Notes under the pieces: generated by a model
Told to the model about the DNA's origin: nothing
What the model saw: the letters and a program-made list of their open reading frames with translations, nothing else
Databases searched by the model: none
In this document: positions 41,107-51,800 of the stretch, one piece after another
Numbering within the stretch: position 1 is the first letter of the stretch
Layout: each line of letters starts with the position of its first letter
Origin: Clostridiaceae bacterium
GTDB taxonomy: Bacteria; Bacillota; Clostridia; Acetivibrionales; DUMB01
Assembly: GCA_012840085.1 (NCBI GenBank)
Contig: DUMB01000085.1
Location: 163,332 to 227,331 of the forward strand
DNA: 64,000 nucleotides
Direction: 5' to 3'
Program-made: the position numbers and the translations under genes

Positions 41107-43869
41107 ATGAATAACATCAAAAAAAGAATTCTTTCATTTCTTTTTACCTTTGTGCTGCTGCAGTTTATCATACTCATGTTTCCGATGGCTGTATGCGCAG
41201 AAGAAGTAAGTACCACCGAAGACGAAGTTATCCAGTTTATCTATGAGCCCATAAAAACGAAATATGGCATATTCAACAAGTACAATTATGAAGATAGTAA
41301 CTTTCGTGCTTATTACTCCCTCTCTCTTCGTAATGCTTTTAACACAATACCAGAATTTGGGCTTCAGGTTGGAAGATCCTACCACAGATTAACTGGAAAA
41401 TTTACGTGGGAAAATTTTGCATTTACTAAAGATGAAACGACCGGTGATAAGGTAAAGACGATTTATGGTTATCTGGCGACACCCCAACAGAGACTCATGG
41501 GATGCCTGAGTGCATATGTTTTTAATGATTTCCACACTCATGGAGATTGGTGGAAGGGAGTTAAAGAGGCTGTCGGATACCAGGGTGTTCTTGCTCAATG
41601 TGATAATTATTATTATTTCGCCAGTATCAGCGGGTTAGATTTTGCCCATAGAAAAGAAGATGCATTTGAACTTCTGGGATGGTCGGCATTTCATGAACTT
41701 TATCCCAATCCTTATAAAGGATCATGGGCAACATTTGAAGATGAGTTGCATTATCCAAACCTGGATTTGTTTGCATACATCTCCTCTGATAAAAAGGAAA
41801 TTGCCTGTCAGGACGGAGATGTCTCCATAATGGACTTAAGTTTGACATTCGCAGACATTAAAGATCCGATAATTAAGAAGATATATGCCGTCGATAAAGA
41901 CGGGAAGGCTGACAACCTGTTTAAAGCAGGGGAACCAGTTTACCTGAAGGTGGAGTTTGACGAGCCTGTAAGATTTTCTGATAATGTAGCCAATGACCAC
42001 GGATTGGAGATTATAATGATGGACAGCAACAATAATCAAATATCGGGAAAGATTGTTGCTCTCAAAGATACATATCTGATAATTAAATTTGAAAATACCT
42101 CCATTTCCGGGGATTTTGTCTTCACACAGGTGGATCTGACACCCCTGTTTGGAAACGAATTGTGGGATTTGAATGATATATTCGGAGAAAAAGGAAAAAG
42201 TGAAGGGATAACTATAAATGCGAGATATTGCAGTGATTTGGAAAAGAATAAAATAAACTATGGCTATGATAAATCTCTGTCCCTGATTACAGATATAGCC
42301 GGAAATCCGCTTCAGAAGACTGGTGCACTGGGAAATTCACTTAAAAAACAGGTTTATTCTATTTACAGAAACTGCTATGTTGACGGATTAGCTCCCAAAA
42401 TAGAAGATATTTATTATACGAAAAATATGTACAACAGTGATGTTAAAGAAAAATTAGGCACTCATGGAAGCACAGATCCCAGCGACCTGAACGCAGGGCC
42501 TGGTGATAAAATAACCTATTATGCCGTATTCAATGAACATCTCTTTGCTGACGGAAAGTCCATGGCAGGCTACACCAGTAAAATGAAGGAAGTACTTAAT
42601 GTAAAAAAGCCGGACAGAAATGGGGATCTGAAAAACGTTGAGCTTGACTCGTGGAATATAACAACGCCGGCTCCTGGTGTAATAGACACCAAATACAAAG
42701 AAGCCAAGACTACAGTTCAATTCGAAGAGTTCATTCTCACGGAGGATATGGTTTGCGAGGATCCGGACTCCAAAATAAGAATTAAAGAAATAATTTTTAA
42801 TAATGCTGTCGTAACAGATATGAGCGGTAATGTATACGATGGTGAAGTTGATATAGACCTCAACGACAACCCTATAGGATTCGATTTGACCAAACCTCAG
42901 GTTACAACGGTCGCAGGGCAGTCAGAAAAAGGTTATGTTCCGGTTTATCCTATTGAAGGAAATAAAAAACAATTTTATTTCCCCATAAGAATTTCCGACC
43001 AAACCGGTACTAACCTGATTGACGGAACCTTTTCATGGATAAACGGTATACCCGGTGAAAAAGATTACAAGTTCCAGTATGCTGTTACAGAATCAATGGC
43101 CAGTCCCGCAGATGATGAATGGAAAACGGGTTACACAGGTCAGGCATATTCATTTACACAGATTGAAACTACCCAATATGTCCATATTCGGCTTTTTGAC
43201 GATGTACAGTATAATTTGGGTTTCACAAGCCTGAAAATTATGCCGAGGGATTACGCCGGAAATATAGGGGATCAATCCTTCAGCCTGGACTACTCCATTG
43301 ATACCGGTTTACCTTCCGCATCTGTAGCAAATACTTCAAAGACGTATGATTTGAGTACCGGTGACATAAAGGCAATTATTAATGTAGAAGTAAATGCAAC
43401 TGATGACAACACCGGAATACAAAAAGTTTATTATTTATGGACCGACACCGGCAGTGACCCGCCTACTGAGGACAGCCCTGAATGGAAAGAGGCAGTGGGC
43501 TCCTTTGAACCCGGAAAAAATTCGGTAAATGTTAAAGCCATGACTGATAAAATAACCGGCTCTTATACCGGGGTACTGTATGTAAAGCCCGTGGACATGG
43601 CCAATAATGCAAGAGTCATCAGGTTGGGCACTTTCACTCATTCAGACAAGGCTCCTGAATACAGCCTTAAGTATAGCACTGAAATAACAGCAGAAGCGAA
43701 ACTTGAAATTACAGAGATTACTGATGACAGTGCAGTTGTTGTCATGATAAAGAAACCCGGTACGACTGACAACTATTATGTAAGTGTTATCGATCAGAAC
43801 GGCTACAGCGGAGATATTTTAAACAACAATTCCTACACCGCCAACCCGATAAATGATGTATATAGCTGA
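41107..43869 (+). CDS. Giant Ig-like surface protein, N-terminal part (ends at in-frame TGA)
   Basis: 920 codons from ATG 41107 (SD TGGGGGGA); the frame to 41035 is not preceded by an SD. A signal peptide (FLFTFVLLQFIILMFPMAVCA) is followed by a unique domain (about 30-250) that I do not recognise, then repeated Ig-like beta-sandwich modules, e.g. NLFKAGEPVYLKVEFDEPV and ATDDNTGIQKVYYLWTDTG. The frame stops at TGA 43867-43869 and continues open without any other stop for 5 kb. The sense codon was most likely TGG (VYS-W-KVYQVNAQGP). As written, a secreted 920-residue fragment without wall anchor would result. Confidence 0.82.
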   Translation: MNNIKKRILSFLFTFVLLQFIILMFPMAVCAEEVSTTEDEVIQFIYEPIKTKYGIFNKYNYEDSNFRAYYSLSLRNAFNTIPEFGLQVGRSYHRLTGKFTWENFAFTKDETTGDKVKTIYGYLATPQQRLMGCLSAYVFNDFHTHGDWWKGVKEAVGYQGVLAQCDNYYYFASISGLDFAHRKEDAFELLGWSAFHELYPNPYKGSWATFEDELHYPNLDLFAYISSDKKEIACQDGDVSIMDLSLTFADIKDPIIKKIYAVDKDGKADNLFKAGEPVYLKVEFDEPVRFSDNVANDHGLEIIMMDSNNNQISGKIVALKDTYLIIKFENTSISGDFVFTQVDLTPLFGNELWDLNDIFGEKGKSEGITINARYCSDLEKNKINYGYDKSLSLITDIAGNPLQKTGALGNSLKKQVYSIYRNCYVDGLAPKIEDIYYTKNMYNSDVKEKLGTHGSTDPSDLNAGPGDKITYYAVFNEHLFADGKSMAGYTSKMKEVLNVKKPDRNGDLKNVELDSWNITTPAPGVIDTKYKEAKTTVQFEEFILTEDMVCEDPDSKIRIKEIIFNNAVVTDMSGNVYDGEVDIDLNDNPIGFDLTKPQVTTVAGQSEKGYVPVYPIEGNKKQFYFPIRISDQTGTNLIDGTFSWINGIPGEKDYKFQYAVTESMASPADDEWKTGYTGQAYSFTQIETTQYVHIRLFDDVQYNLGFTSLKIMPRDYAGNIGDQSFSLDYSIDTGLPSASVANTSKTYDLSTGDIKAIINVEVNATDDNTGIQKVYYLWTDTGSDPPTEDSPEWKEAVGSFEPGKNSVNVKAMTDKITGSYTGVLYVKPVDMANNARVIRLGTFTHSDKAPEYSLKYSTEITAEAKLEITEITDDSAVVVMIKKPGTTDNYYVSVIDQNGYSGDILNNNSYTANPINDVYS

Positions 43870-46800
43870 AAAGTATATCAGGTCAATGCTCAGGGTCCAA
43901 ACAGCTACAAATTTAATTTCCTGAGATCACCTGACGAAGGAGCAATTGATTTTGTTCTGAAACAAATAATTGAAGGAGAATATTATGGCCCAATAGACAT
44001 AACACTGTTGGCAGGCTCTTCACCCGGGAATCCATTGGATTTTGACATATACGGAGGTCCCGGAAGCTTTATCACCGGAGTTTTCAGTTATAAATATGAT
44101 AGTAGCTTTTATCTCGTTGAAGCGGGTTCAGAAAGCCTCGGTCCGGTCTATGCACAGACTATCACGTTAAAGGCGGCTGCCGGCGTAAATGATGTATATG
44201 AAGTTAACATCACGACTTCGGATGTATTGGATAAATTAATTAAACACAGAGGAGATAGACGGCCATTTATGAGCAGTCTGCCTTTCAATCCCGATGACAG
44301 TACAGACCGCATGCTTTCTACCCTGGAAGGAGTAAAAGTCGGTGTTTCGATTAAGAACCTGAAAGTTAATGATTGGGGTATAGATGACATAGATTTCAAA
44401 AATTCTTATATTCAAGTCAGAAGGATAACTGATGAAACTTTGACAGGGTATGACGGCAACATCTATGCCATGATTAACCTTGAACAGCAGTCATCTCAGA
44501 CTATTCCGCTTCCTGCCGCCAGCAACGGTTATTATCCGAGCGGAAGATACCAACTGGAGGTTGTTCTTAAAGCAAAAGCAAGCGGTAATAAATATACGTT
44601 CATATTCGACAATATTACCTATGGCGAGAATAATGATTACTTAGATGGAGGTATTTTTGTAGACAATACTCCTGAATCTGACAAATTTGGATTTGCAGGA
44701 TATGAATATTATTTTGAGAATAATGAGTACAAAATTCTTGAACAGAACGCCCAGTATTACGGACCGGTATATGGTGTGAAGGATGAGGATGGAAATCCGC
44801 TTGCGTACTCCGCGACTGGTAATACAATTATTCGTCTCCCTGTCAATATCGGTGGCAGTGTCAAGCTTTACTTTACTGTTGACGATATGCCGCCCAGTAA
44901 AAGTGGTGATGAGCCAAGCTATACTGATATCATTGGTGCAAGAGTCATAAAAGTGTGGAATGAGACAGAAGGAGTCGATGCCGCATTATCTAAAGCCAAT
45001 GCCATATGGTATTATGCTGTGGATGCTACAGATGACGGAAACAGCGGAAACAGCTTATATTACGCAAGATTTGTAGATAAAGCGGAGGATGTGGTGAATG
45101 CATATGGTAATGACGGACATTTCGCTTATCTGCCGCTCATAAAAAATACTGTAAATACAATAGCTTTCCAGGTGGTAAATGCCAACGGAAAGGTATCTGA
45201 AAAGCGTACGGTACTTATAGAACCAATTGCCGCCTCGATAAAAGGAACTGTATCCATAACTAATACGGATAAGCCTGTGAAGGAAGGCAAGCTTACCTTC
45301 AGGCCAGATCCGGATCAGTCCATGGAAGACGTTAATATATATGTATATGAATATGTATCCGACAAAGAGACAGGAATGCTGACAGAAAAAGGTCTTGTGG
45401 ACATAACAGATAAGTATGACCTTTATGACAACTCTTATTCGCTTACTCTTGCAGAGACCGGCTATCACAAATATTATGTCTATGCCAGGGATAAATACGG
45501 CAATTATACTTTGCTTGGAGAATATGAATGGTATCTGACCGATGACGGACCGGCAACTGTTGAGGAACCCTCACCAATTGATGATAATGCTGAATACGGT
45601 TATTTTACCGCCAGGTTTGCATTTAAAGAGATTTCCTTTGCGTACGGCATGGAGCAGACTTTAAAGCTGTATTTTGACAAGGATTACATGAATTTGCTGG
45701 GCTTTGAAGGCGAAAAAACTGCTGAGGCTTTCACCCTGAAGCTGTCAAAAGACATTATCAATAGGGCAAAAAATGAATTTAGAGCAGTATATGAGGCTGA
45801 GACTCCCAATAGTTTCGGCATATACAAGGTGGATGCGGACTGGCAGCAGGTCCAAACCGGTAGAGGGACGGAAGAATGGTTATATGTTACTGTTTATGGA
45901 ATTAACAAGTACGATGACAGCCTCGAAGATGGCCGAAATGTTACCCGCACCCTTTATGCCACGCTTACGGACCCCTTTGGATATGAATCAGACCCTGAGA
46001 AAGGAAAAATATCTTTTGAGGTTGCCAACACCAAGCCTAAATATGTGAAAGGTTATGTCAATGAGTACTCCAGGGACGATAATTTCGAGTGGCCGGTCAA
46101 TAGTGGTAGAATTTACACTTATTCCTTATGGAGGTTTGATGCTGAATTCAATACCCATGTTAAGCTGGATAAATCCATTGCACAGGATATTCCTTCCAAT
46201 TACAGCATGATTAAGTATGGAGAATTGCCCATATTCAAAGACGGTACTTACACTGTTTCGTTCTATGATATATTTGGCACTAAATGGACACAGGAAATTG
46301 TGGTTGAAAATCAGTTTAATGAATTCGGCCTGCTGATTAGCCTGACTGAAACAGGTCCCACAGCGGAACCTGTGGAAGTCATGATTATTCCGGAATATAT
46401 GGATAAAGTGTACTGTACGGTGTACGAATTTAACGGTCAGGGAATTGGTGATAGTTTTGAACCTTTTACCGTCGATTCAAGTAAAGGGCTTATTGTTCAA
46501 ATCAGAAACGAGGAAAAGAGGGCCTTTGTGCAGCAGGAATTTTACATCAATAATATCCTGAAAGGTAAGCCTCAAGCTGAACTTCACTGGTACTATCATG
46601 AGTTTAATTCAGATACGCCCCCTGAAGGCGTGACTGAAACTTCAAAGCCGGTTACAGTCTGGTACACGGCGGACCGTAAAGTATTTCCGTCAGGAGATAC
46701 TGGAGAGTCCTATACCTTCTACCCCGGTGAGGGAATAACAAAATATACCTTTGAATTTGTGGATGAAGCCGGAAATAAGGGCGAAATTACCGCAGAATTG

Positions 46801-48876
46801 GAAATTGCGATTGTTGAACCCCAAGAGACTGATCCTGATGATACAGCGCCCAAATACGAAATCAAAATATATGCCAGAAACAACGATAAGGACGAGTTCC
46901 GAAAAGAGTTTAACCCTGATACATCCACAGCATCTTTAAAAGATACAATCAAAGAGGCAGGATATGTGCAGAGCTATGCACTTGATATACTTGTCACTGA
47001 GGATTCGCCTTACAAATTCATACTCCTTTCAGGCGAGGTGACTGATATCGATAATGTTTCATATGATAACAGCGTGTCAGAAGAGATAGACGGGGTTACC
47101 CTGAACAGAAACAGGATAACCGTAACCAAGCCTGCTGTATTTACAGTTGTAATCGTTGATAAATTCAATAACAAGAGTTCCTTTACAATGGAACTTGGCG
47201 AGTATATTGACACAACCAAGCCTACAGCGAAGGTAACTGAAGAATACAGGGACTTCTACAAGTTGAGATTATATATAGAACTGGAGGATAAGGACAATTA
47301 CAAGAACCCAACCCCAAAAGTGACTTTGTTGTCACCGAGCGGGCTGTCTTATGTGGATGGGAAATACTATTACGAATTTACTGAAAATAAGACAATAACT
47401 CTTTACTTCATTGACATGGCAGGAAACATAGGTTCCGAGTCAATAACAGTAAATTCACTGGACAGGAACCCGCCAAACGATTCAGTTGTATGGTCACCAT
47501 GTTTCTTATATGAAGATGGAAGCCAGGATCCCGAATATCCTCCATACCATCTGATGAACAAGGATGTTACGGCCATAGTTAAATACGACAAGCCGGTGGT
47601 TATTACACCTTCAATTTCATTCAACTTTGGAGACTGGATTCCAGTCCCTGAGGATGAGTATGATGATTATTCAACGTACTTCACTTTGAAGGCTACCTCA
47701 GATATTGCGATAGTTACATTCCACCAGGGAGGTATTGGCGTAAGACTTACTGCCACCGCACTTAACGGCAAAACGACAGATACCTACCTGTACCTTGACG
47801 ACATTATAGTTAAGACAGAACCGAAAATAACGAAACAAGTCACCTATAACTATCGAAATGGATATGAGTCCGGTACGCCGGTTTCAGCAACCATAACTCT
47901 GATACCGGAAAGTATTGATGTATATTGCTCTGAAAGTGCAAAGCCCAAGGAAGTTATAAGTAAGGGCCAAAGCATAAGCTTCACGGTTTCTAAAAAAGGT
48001 AATTACACTTATCATTTCACCGATATAGCAGGAAATACAAGCGTTGTGACTGTTCCTGTAGATAAAGAGCTTGACCAGGCTCCGCCTGTTATTACTGTTA
48101 AAAATGATGAAATTCCTGTGACAAGCGGCAATGTACACGTACCCATCTCTTTGAACGAAGATGGAAAGCTGATCGTAATTGGCGAAAACAATACAACGCT
48201 ATTCAACGGAAATGTAATAAAGGACGAGTGGATAGAGGTAGAAATAGAGAATAATGGCACATATGAAGTTATCGCCTACGATAAAGCAGGGAACACGGCA
48301 AATTCAGTGTTTTCAGTTGGAAGCATTGATAAGATTGCTCCGGTTGTCACTCTTGACCCGGTTACCGTAGACATACGCCAGGACAGCAGTGAGGAAGCTT
48401 TGAAGGTATTACTTGGAGTTGGCTGTATAGTTTCGGACAACAAAAGTGAAACAAGCAAGATAGATGTCACCTACAATATTGATAATGTTGATCTTACAGT
48501 GCCGGGGGTTTATACCGTTACCTATGAGGCAAAGGACGAAGTAGGAAATACCGGTAGGGCGACGCGCTTTGTGAGGGTTTACTCCAAAGATGAACTTGAA
48601 GTTCTGATAAATGACAGGAAAACTTACTATGGAAGCACGACAAATGTTAAATTAAGTGAATTGAAAATAAAGGTAAATAATCCTCTTGGAAATGAGCCTT
48701 ATACCATATATTTGAGCAGCAGTTTAAGGTCAGAGGGACAAATGAAGTATAGCAACACTATTATCCGTCATGATTCCGAAGGCAGATTTTCGGTACCGTC
48801 CCCAGGCTTCTATACCTTGTACATTGTAACTCAGAGCAGACAAACATATCTTATTAGGTTAAATGTTACAAAATAA
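43870..48876 (+). CDS. Giant Ig-like surface protein, C-terminal part (same frame as upstream)
   Basis: 1,668 codons continuing the frame of 41107-43869 after one TGA. No SD or credible start exists near the junction (first candidate is TTG 44008), so it is expressed only by readthrough, or the stop is an error or fresh mutation. It is a string of Ig-like/bacterial adhesin modules with repeated D-x-AGN-x motifs (FIDMAGNIGSES, FTDIAGNTSVVT, AYDKAGNTANSV), ending in a DUF5011-type domain (VPGVYTVTYEAKDEVGNTG). It has no SLH, sortase or membrane anchor, so it may associate with the SLH protein encoded 15 bp downstream. Confidence 0.8.
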   Translation, partial: KVYQVNAQGPNSYKFNFLRSPDEGAIDFVLKQIIEGEYYGPIDITLLAGSSPGNPLDFDIYGGPGSFITGVFSYKYDSSFYLVEAGSESLGPVYAQTITLKAAAGVNDVYEVNITTSDVLDKLIKHRGDRRPFMSSLPFNPDDSTDRMLSTLEGVKVGVSIKNLKVNDWGIDDIDFKNSYIQVRRITDETLTGYDGNIYAMINLEQQSSQTIPLPAASNGYYPSGRYQLEVVLKAKASGNKYTFIFDNITYGENNDYLDGGIFVDNTPESDKFGFAGYEYYFENNEYKILEQNAQYYGPVYGVKDEDGNPLAYSATGNTIIRLPVNIGGSVKLYFTVDDMPPSKSGDEPSYTDIIGARVIKVWNETEGVDAALSKANAIWYYAVDATDDGNSGNSLYYARFVDKAEDVVNAYGNDGHFAYLPLIKNTVNTIAFQVVNANGKVSEKRTVLIEPIAASIKGTVSITNTDKPVKEGKLTFRPDPDQSMEDVNIYVYEYVSDKETGMLTEKGLVDITDKYDLYDNSYSLTLAETGYHKYYVYARDKYGNYTLLGEYEWYLTDDGPATVEEPSPIDDNAEYGYFTARFAFKEISFAYGMEQTLKLYFDKDYMNLLGFEGEKTAEAFTLKLSKDIINRAKNEFRAVYEAETPNSFGIYKVDADWQQVQTGRGTEEWLYVTVYGINKYDDSLEDGRNVTRTLYATLTDPFGYESDPEKGKISFEVANTKPKYVKGYVNEYSRDDNFEWPVNSGRIYTYSLWRFDAEFNTHVKLDKSIAQDIPSNYSMIKYGELPIFKDGTYTVSFYDIFGTKWTQEIVVENQFNEFGLLISLTETGPTAEPVEVMIIPEYMDKVYCTVYEFNGQGIGDSFEPFTVDSSKGLIVQIRNEEKRAFVQQEFYINNILKGKPQAELHWYYHEFNSDTPPEGVTETSKPVTVWYTADRKVFPSGDTGESYTFYPGEGITKYTFEFVDEAGNKGEITAELEIAIVEPQETDPDDTAPKYEIKIYARNNDKDEFRKEFNPDTSTASLKDTIKEAGYVQSYALDILVTEDSPYKFILLSGEVTDIDNVSYDNSVSEEIDGVTLNRNRITVTKPAVFTVVIVDKFNNKSSFTMELGEYIDTTKPTAKVTEEYRDFYKLRLYIELEDKDNYKNPTPKVTLLSPSGLSYVDGKYYYEFTENKTITLYFIDMAGNIGSESITVNSLDRNPPNDSVVWSPCFLYEDGSQDPEYPPYHLMNKDVTAIVKYDKPVVITPSISFNFGDWIPVPEDEYDDYSTYFTLKATSDIAIVTFHQGGIGVRLTATALNGKTTDTYLYLDDIIVKTEPKITKQVTYNYRNGYESGTPVSATITLIPESIDVYCSESAKPKEVISKGQSISFTVSKKGNYTYHFTDIAGNTSVVTVPVDKELDQAPPVITVKNDEIPVTSGNVHVPISLNEDGKLIVIGENNTTLFNGNVIKDEWIEVEIENNGTYEVIAYDKAGNTANSVFSVGSIDKIAPVVTLDPVTVDIRQDSSEEALKVLLGVGCIVSDNKSETSKIDVTYNIDNVDLTVPGVYTVTYEAKDEVGNTGRATRFVRVYSKDELEVLINDRKTYYGSTTNVKLSELKIKVNNPLGNEPYTIYLSSSLRSEGQMKYSNTIIRHDSEGRFSVPSPGFYTLYIVTQSRQTYLIRLNVTK

Positions 48877-48891
48877 GGGGGTGCAGGCAAA

Positions 48892-51800
48892 ATGAAAAAA
48901 ATAATCAAACAGGTTATATCCATAACGATTTTGATAGCGATTATATCAGGGCTTCTGCCTATTACAGAAATAAGAGCGGTGGCAGCTTCTGAGGGTGTCG
49001 TTTCCATATCCAACGAGTATATTGCTGTTGATGTATCCGAAAAGAACGGTGGCTTCCTTATAAGAACAGCGAAAGGTGACAAGCTGGTCAAGTCTGATGA
49101 CAATAAAAGGCTTTTATATCACAACGGAGAGTATGACACATCCTTTACTTCCTTTGAGATAACATATGCTGACGGCAGCAAGAAAACCTTTTTGTTCGGT
49201 GGAAGCTACGGTTTCCTCGGAATGCGAAGCTCTGATGCCGAAGTAACAAAAGTAAGTGAAAGCGAGATAAAGGCAGTTTGGGAACTTGATGATCTGGTAT
49301 TTACCCAGAACCTCACCCTGGTAAGTGCCGGTGCCAATGAACATGGAATGGTAAGTATTTCCTATGATGTGGAAAACAACGGAAGCAGCGCTGTGAGCGT
49401 CAGGGCAAGGATTCTCCTGGACACGGCATTTGATGATCAGGGCTACGGTTATTATCAGGTTGTCGATGCGAACGATAAATTCCGGTCAATAAAGAATGAA
49501 ACAGTCCTTACGGAACTGGATAACATTCCTCAGAACTTCTTTGCATATGACGACCCCTATGACCCTTCTGTGACGGCATATACTGTAAGCAAGCAGGGAC
49601 AGTTGCCGTACCAGGTAGTTTTTGGTCATTGGAACAGCCTTGCGTCATCCCTCTTTACATTTGCACCGGATGTGACGATAGACTTCTGTAATCCAAACAA
49701 TAAATACATGACAGCTGACAGCGCTTATGCCCTGTACTATGACATGGGAACAGTGCCAGCATCCGGAGGTAAAAGCAATTTAATTACCTATTACGGAATT
49801 TATTCCCATTATGATATACCGATTGATAATACAAAAAATACTATGATTATGGATATAACCGCACCGACTGCTCTTACACTCAATTCAAACAAGGATGCAT
49901 ACGTGCCGCTGGTGAACAAAGGAATTGCCGACTTCTCGGTTCAGATGAATGTGAAAAACGTTTTGGGAGAAAAAGAGGTAGATTACGAAAATGTAACCCT
50001 TGCAATCTATACCTCCATAGGGTTAAAGCCGCTTGATGGGAATGGTGAACCTGTAGACGGCATAGATTATGATAATACTGAGCCATATAAAATAGCTTAT
50101 CCGGATATAAGAGCCGGAGAAGTATTTTCCGATATTCTGTATTTTTCAGCCAGACCGTCTGACAAAGCAGAGTACAGGAGAATAAAGCTTCAGCTTTTCG
50201 ACACTTCCACCAATTCATCGCTTACCGAGCAAAACATGCTGGCTGAAAGGGAGTTTTACATACTGTGTCCCGGCACAGACGGCGATCTTCCGAAGTTCAC
50301 ATTTACATCACTTACGCCTGATATGATTTATTACAGCGGTACAAGACATTTGTTTCTGACGGGTACCAACATAGATTACCTTTATAGCTCCCTACAGAGC
50401 GGTAATTGTACACTTAAAGCCTATACAAAAGGCAAGGAACTGACCATACCCAGAGAAAATATACTGCAGCCTGCACCAGATAAACTTGACATAATTCTGA
50501 CCGCAGATATGGTGACGGGTGACTGGTACCTGCAGCTTGAATGGTCGGATGAAGCTGTGGAGAATGGAATAGTATCGGAGGAGTACAAGAAACAGACAGC
50601 TCCGGCGCTTAACTTTGTAGTAAGTGATGACAAGCGATTAAAAAATGATGTCTACGGAGTAATAGCCGTTGTGCAGATAATAGCCACTGAACCGACTTAT
50701 AGAATAATGTCATTCAGAGATGAGGATGCGTTTCAGTCTTTCAAGAGAGGCATACCCAGATCTGACGGCACGAGGGTAAAGGAATATGAGGAGATACTTT
50801 TGGAGTTCAGAGGGGAATTTGAAATAAAGGAATCTGTCTATGACAGTTATTTCAGTACTCATATGCCGACAAAGGTCAAGGCAACTTCCAATAAACCTTC
50901 GGTGGACAGTAAGGCAACAAACTGTATAACCATCAATAACTGCATAGATTTTGAGGCAGGAGTATTGGATATCTATTATTTAGGAACCCCCGCTAAACCA
51001 TATGGAGACATTATGGTTCTGTTTGACGGCTCTCTTTATACATCGGATTCCAGAACATCCATCTGGAAAGGTGAGGCAGGACTGACAAAGATTGTCCAGG
51101 GAGAAGAATTCAGCCTTATTCCATACAATACTGACGGAGAAAGAGATGAAGACTTCAAAGATAAACCAATCACCCTTGTATGGCCCAGTGTACTGGGGAC
51201 AGCCCAGACTATTGCAGGCATGGCTTTCAATCTCGCTTATGGACGTCTTGGAGTGATGAAAAACGATGACGGCTTAGAAGTGGGCAGGCTTATATCTTTC
51301 GGAGCAAAACTTGACTTAGGTTTCCTCATCCCGGGCAAAAAAGACGACGATGACGATAAGAAAGAAGATACATACTGGAGCAGAATCAAGGCGTTCTGGA
51401 GATATTATAAGTACGGCGAGAGAGGCGAGTATGCCGACTGGCTCTATTGTAACTATGATAAATTCCCAATTCCTTTCGGGGTTGAGAAAAAGGGGGATGA
51501 CGATGACGACGATGATGATGACAAAGAAAAATCCCTCTCTGTCATGGTGGAGGATATCCTGTACGGATGCGGAAAAGGCTTTATAGGAGTACATTTTAAA
51601 GCAGAAATCGGCCTTCCGAATTATGTTGAAGGTATGCCCAAAATTAAAGGTGAGTTGGAAGTTAATACCATTGGTAACTGGATGTTCGGACTTGAGGGCA
51701 AGATGAAAATGCAAACCTTTGAAATAGAGGTTGCCCTTACCATCAAGAGCTATAAGAATATTCCGGTTCCTGATAAAATATATTTCTTTATCACAGGCTT

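Noticed and set aside
44008..48876. Independent 1,622-codon gene starting at TTG 44008
   Set aside because: No SD or signal peptide; same frame as the upstream part with only one TGA between them.
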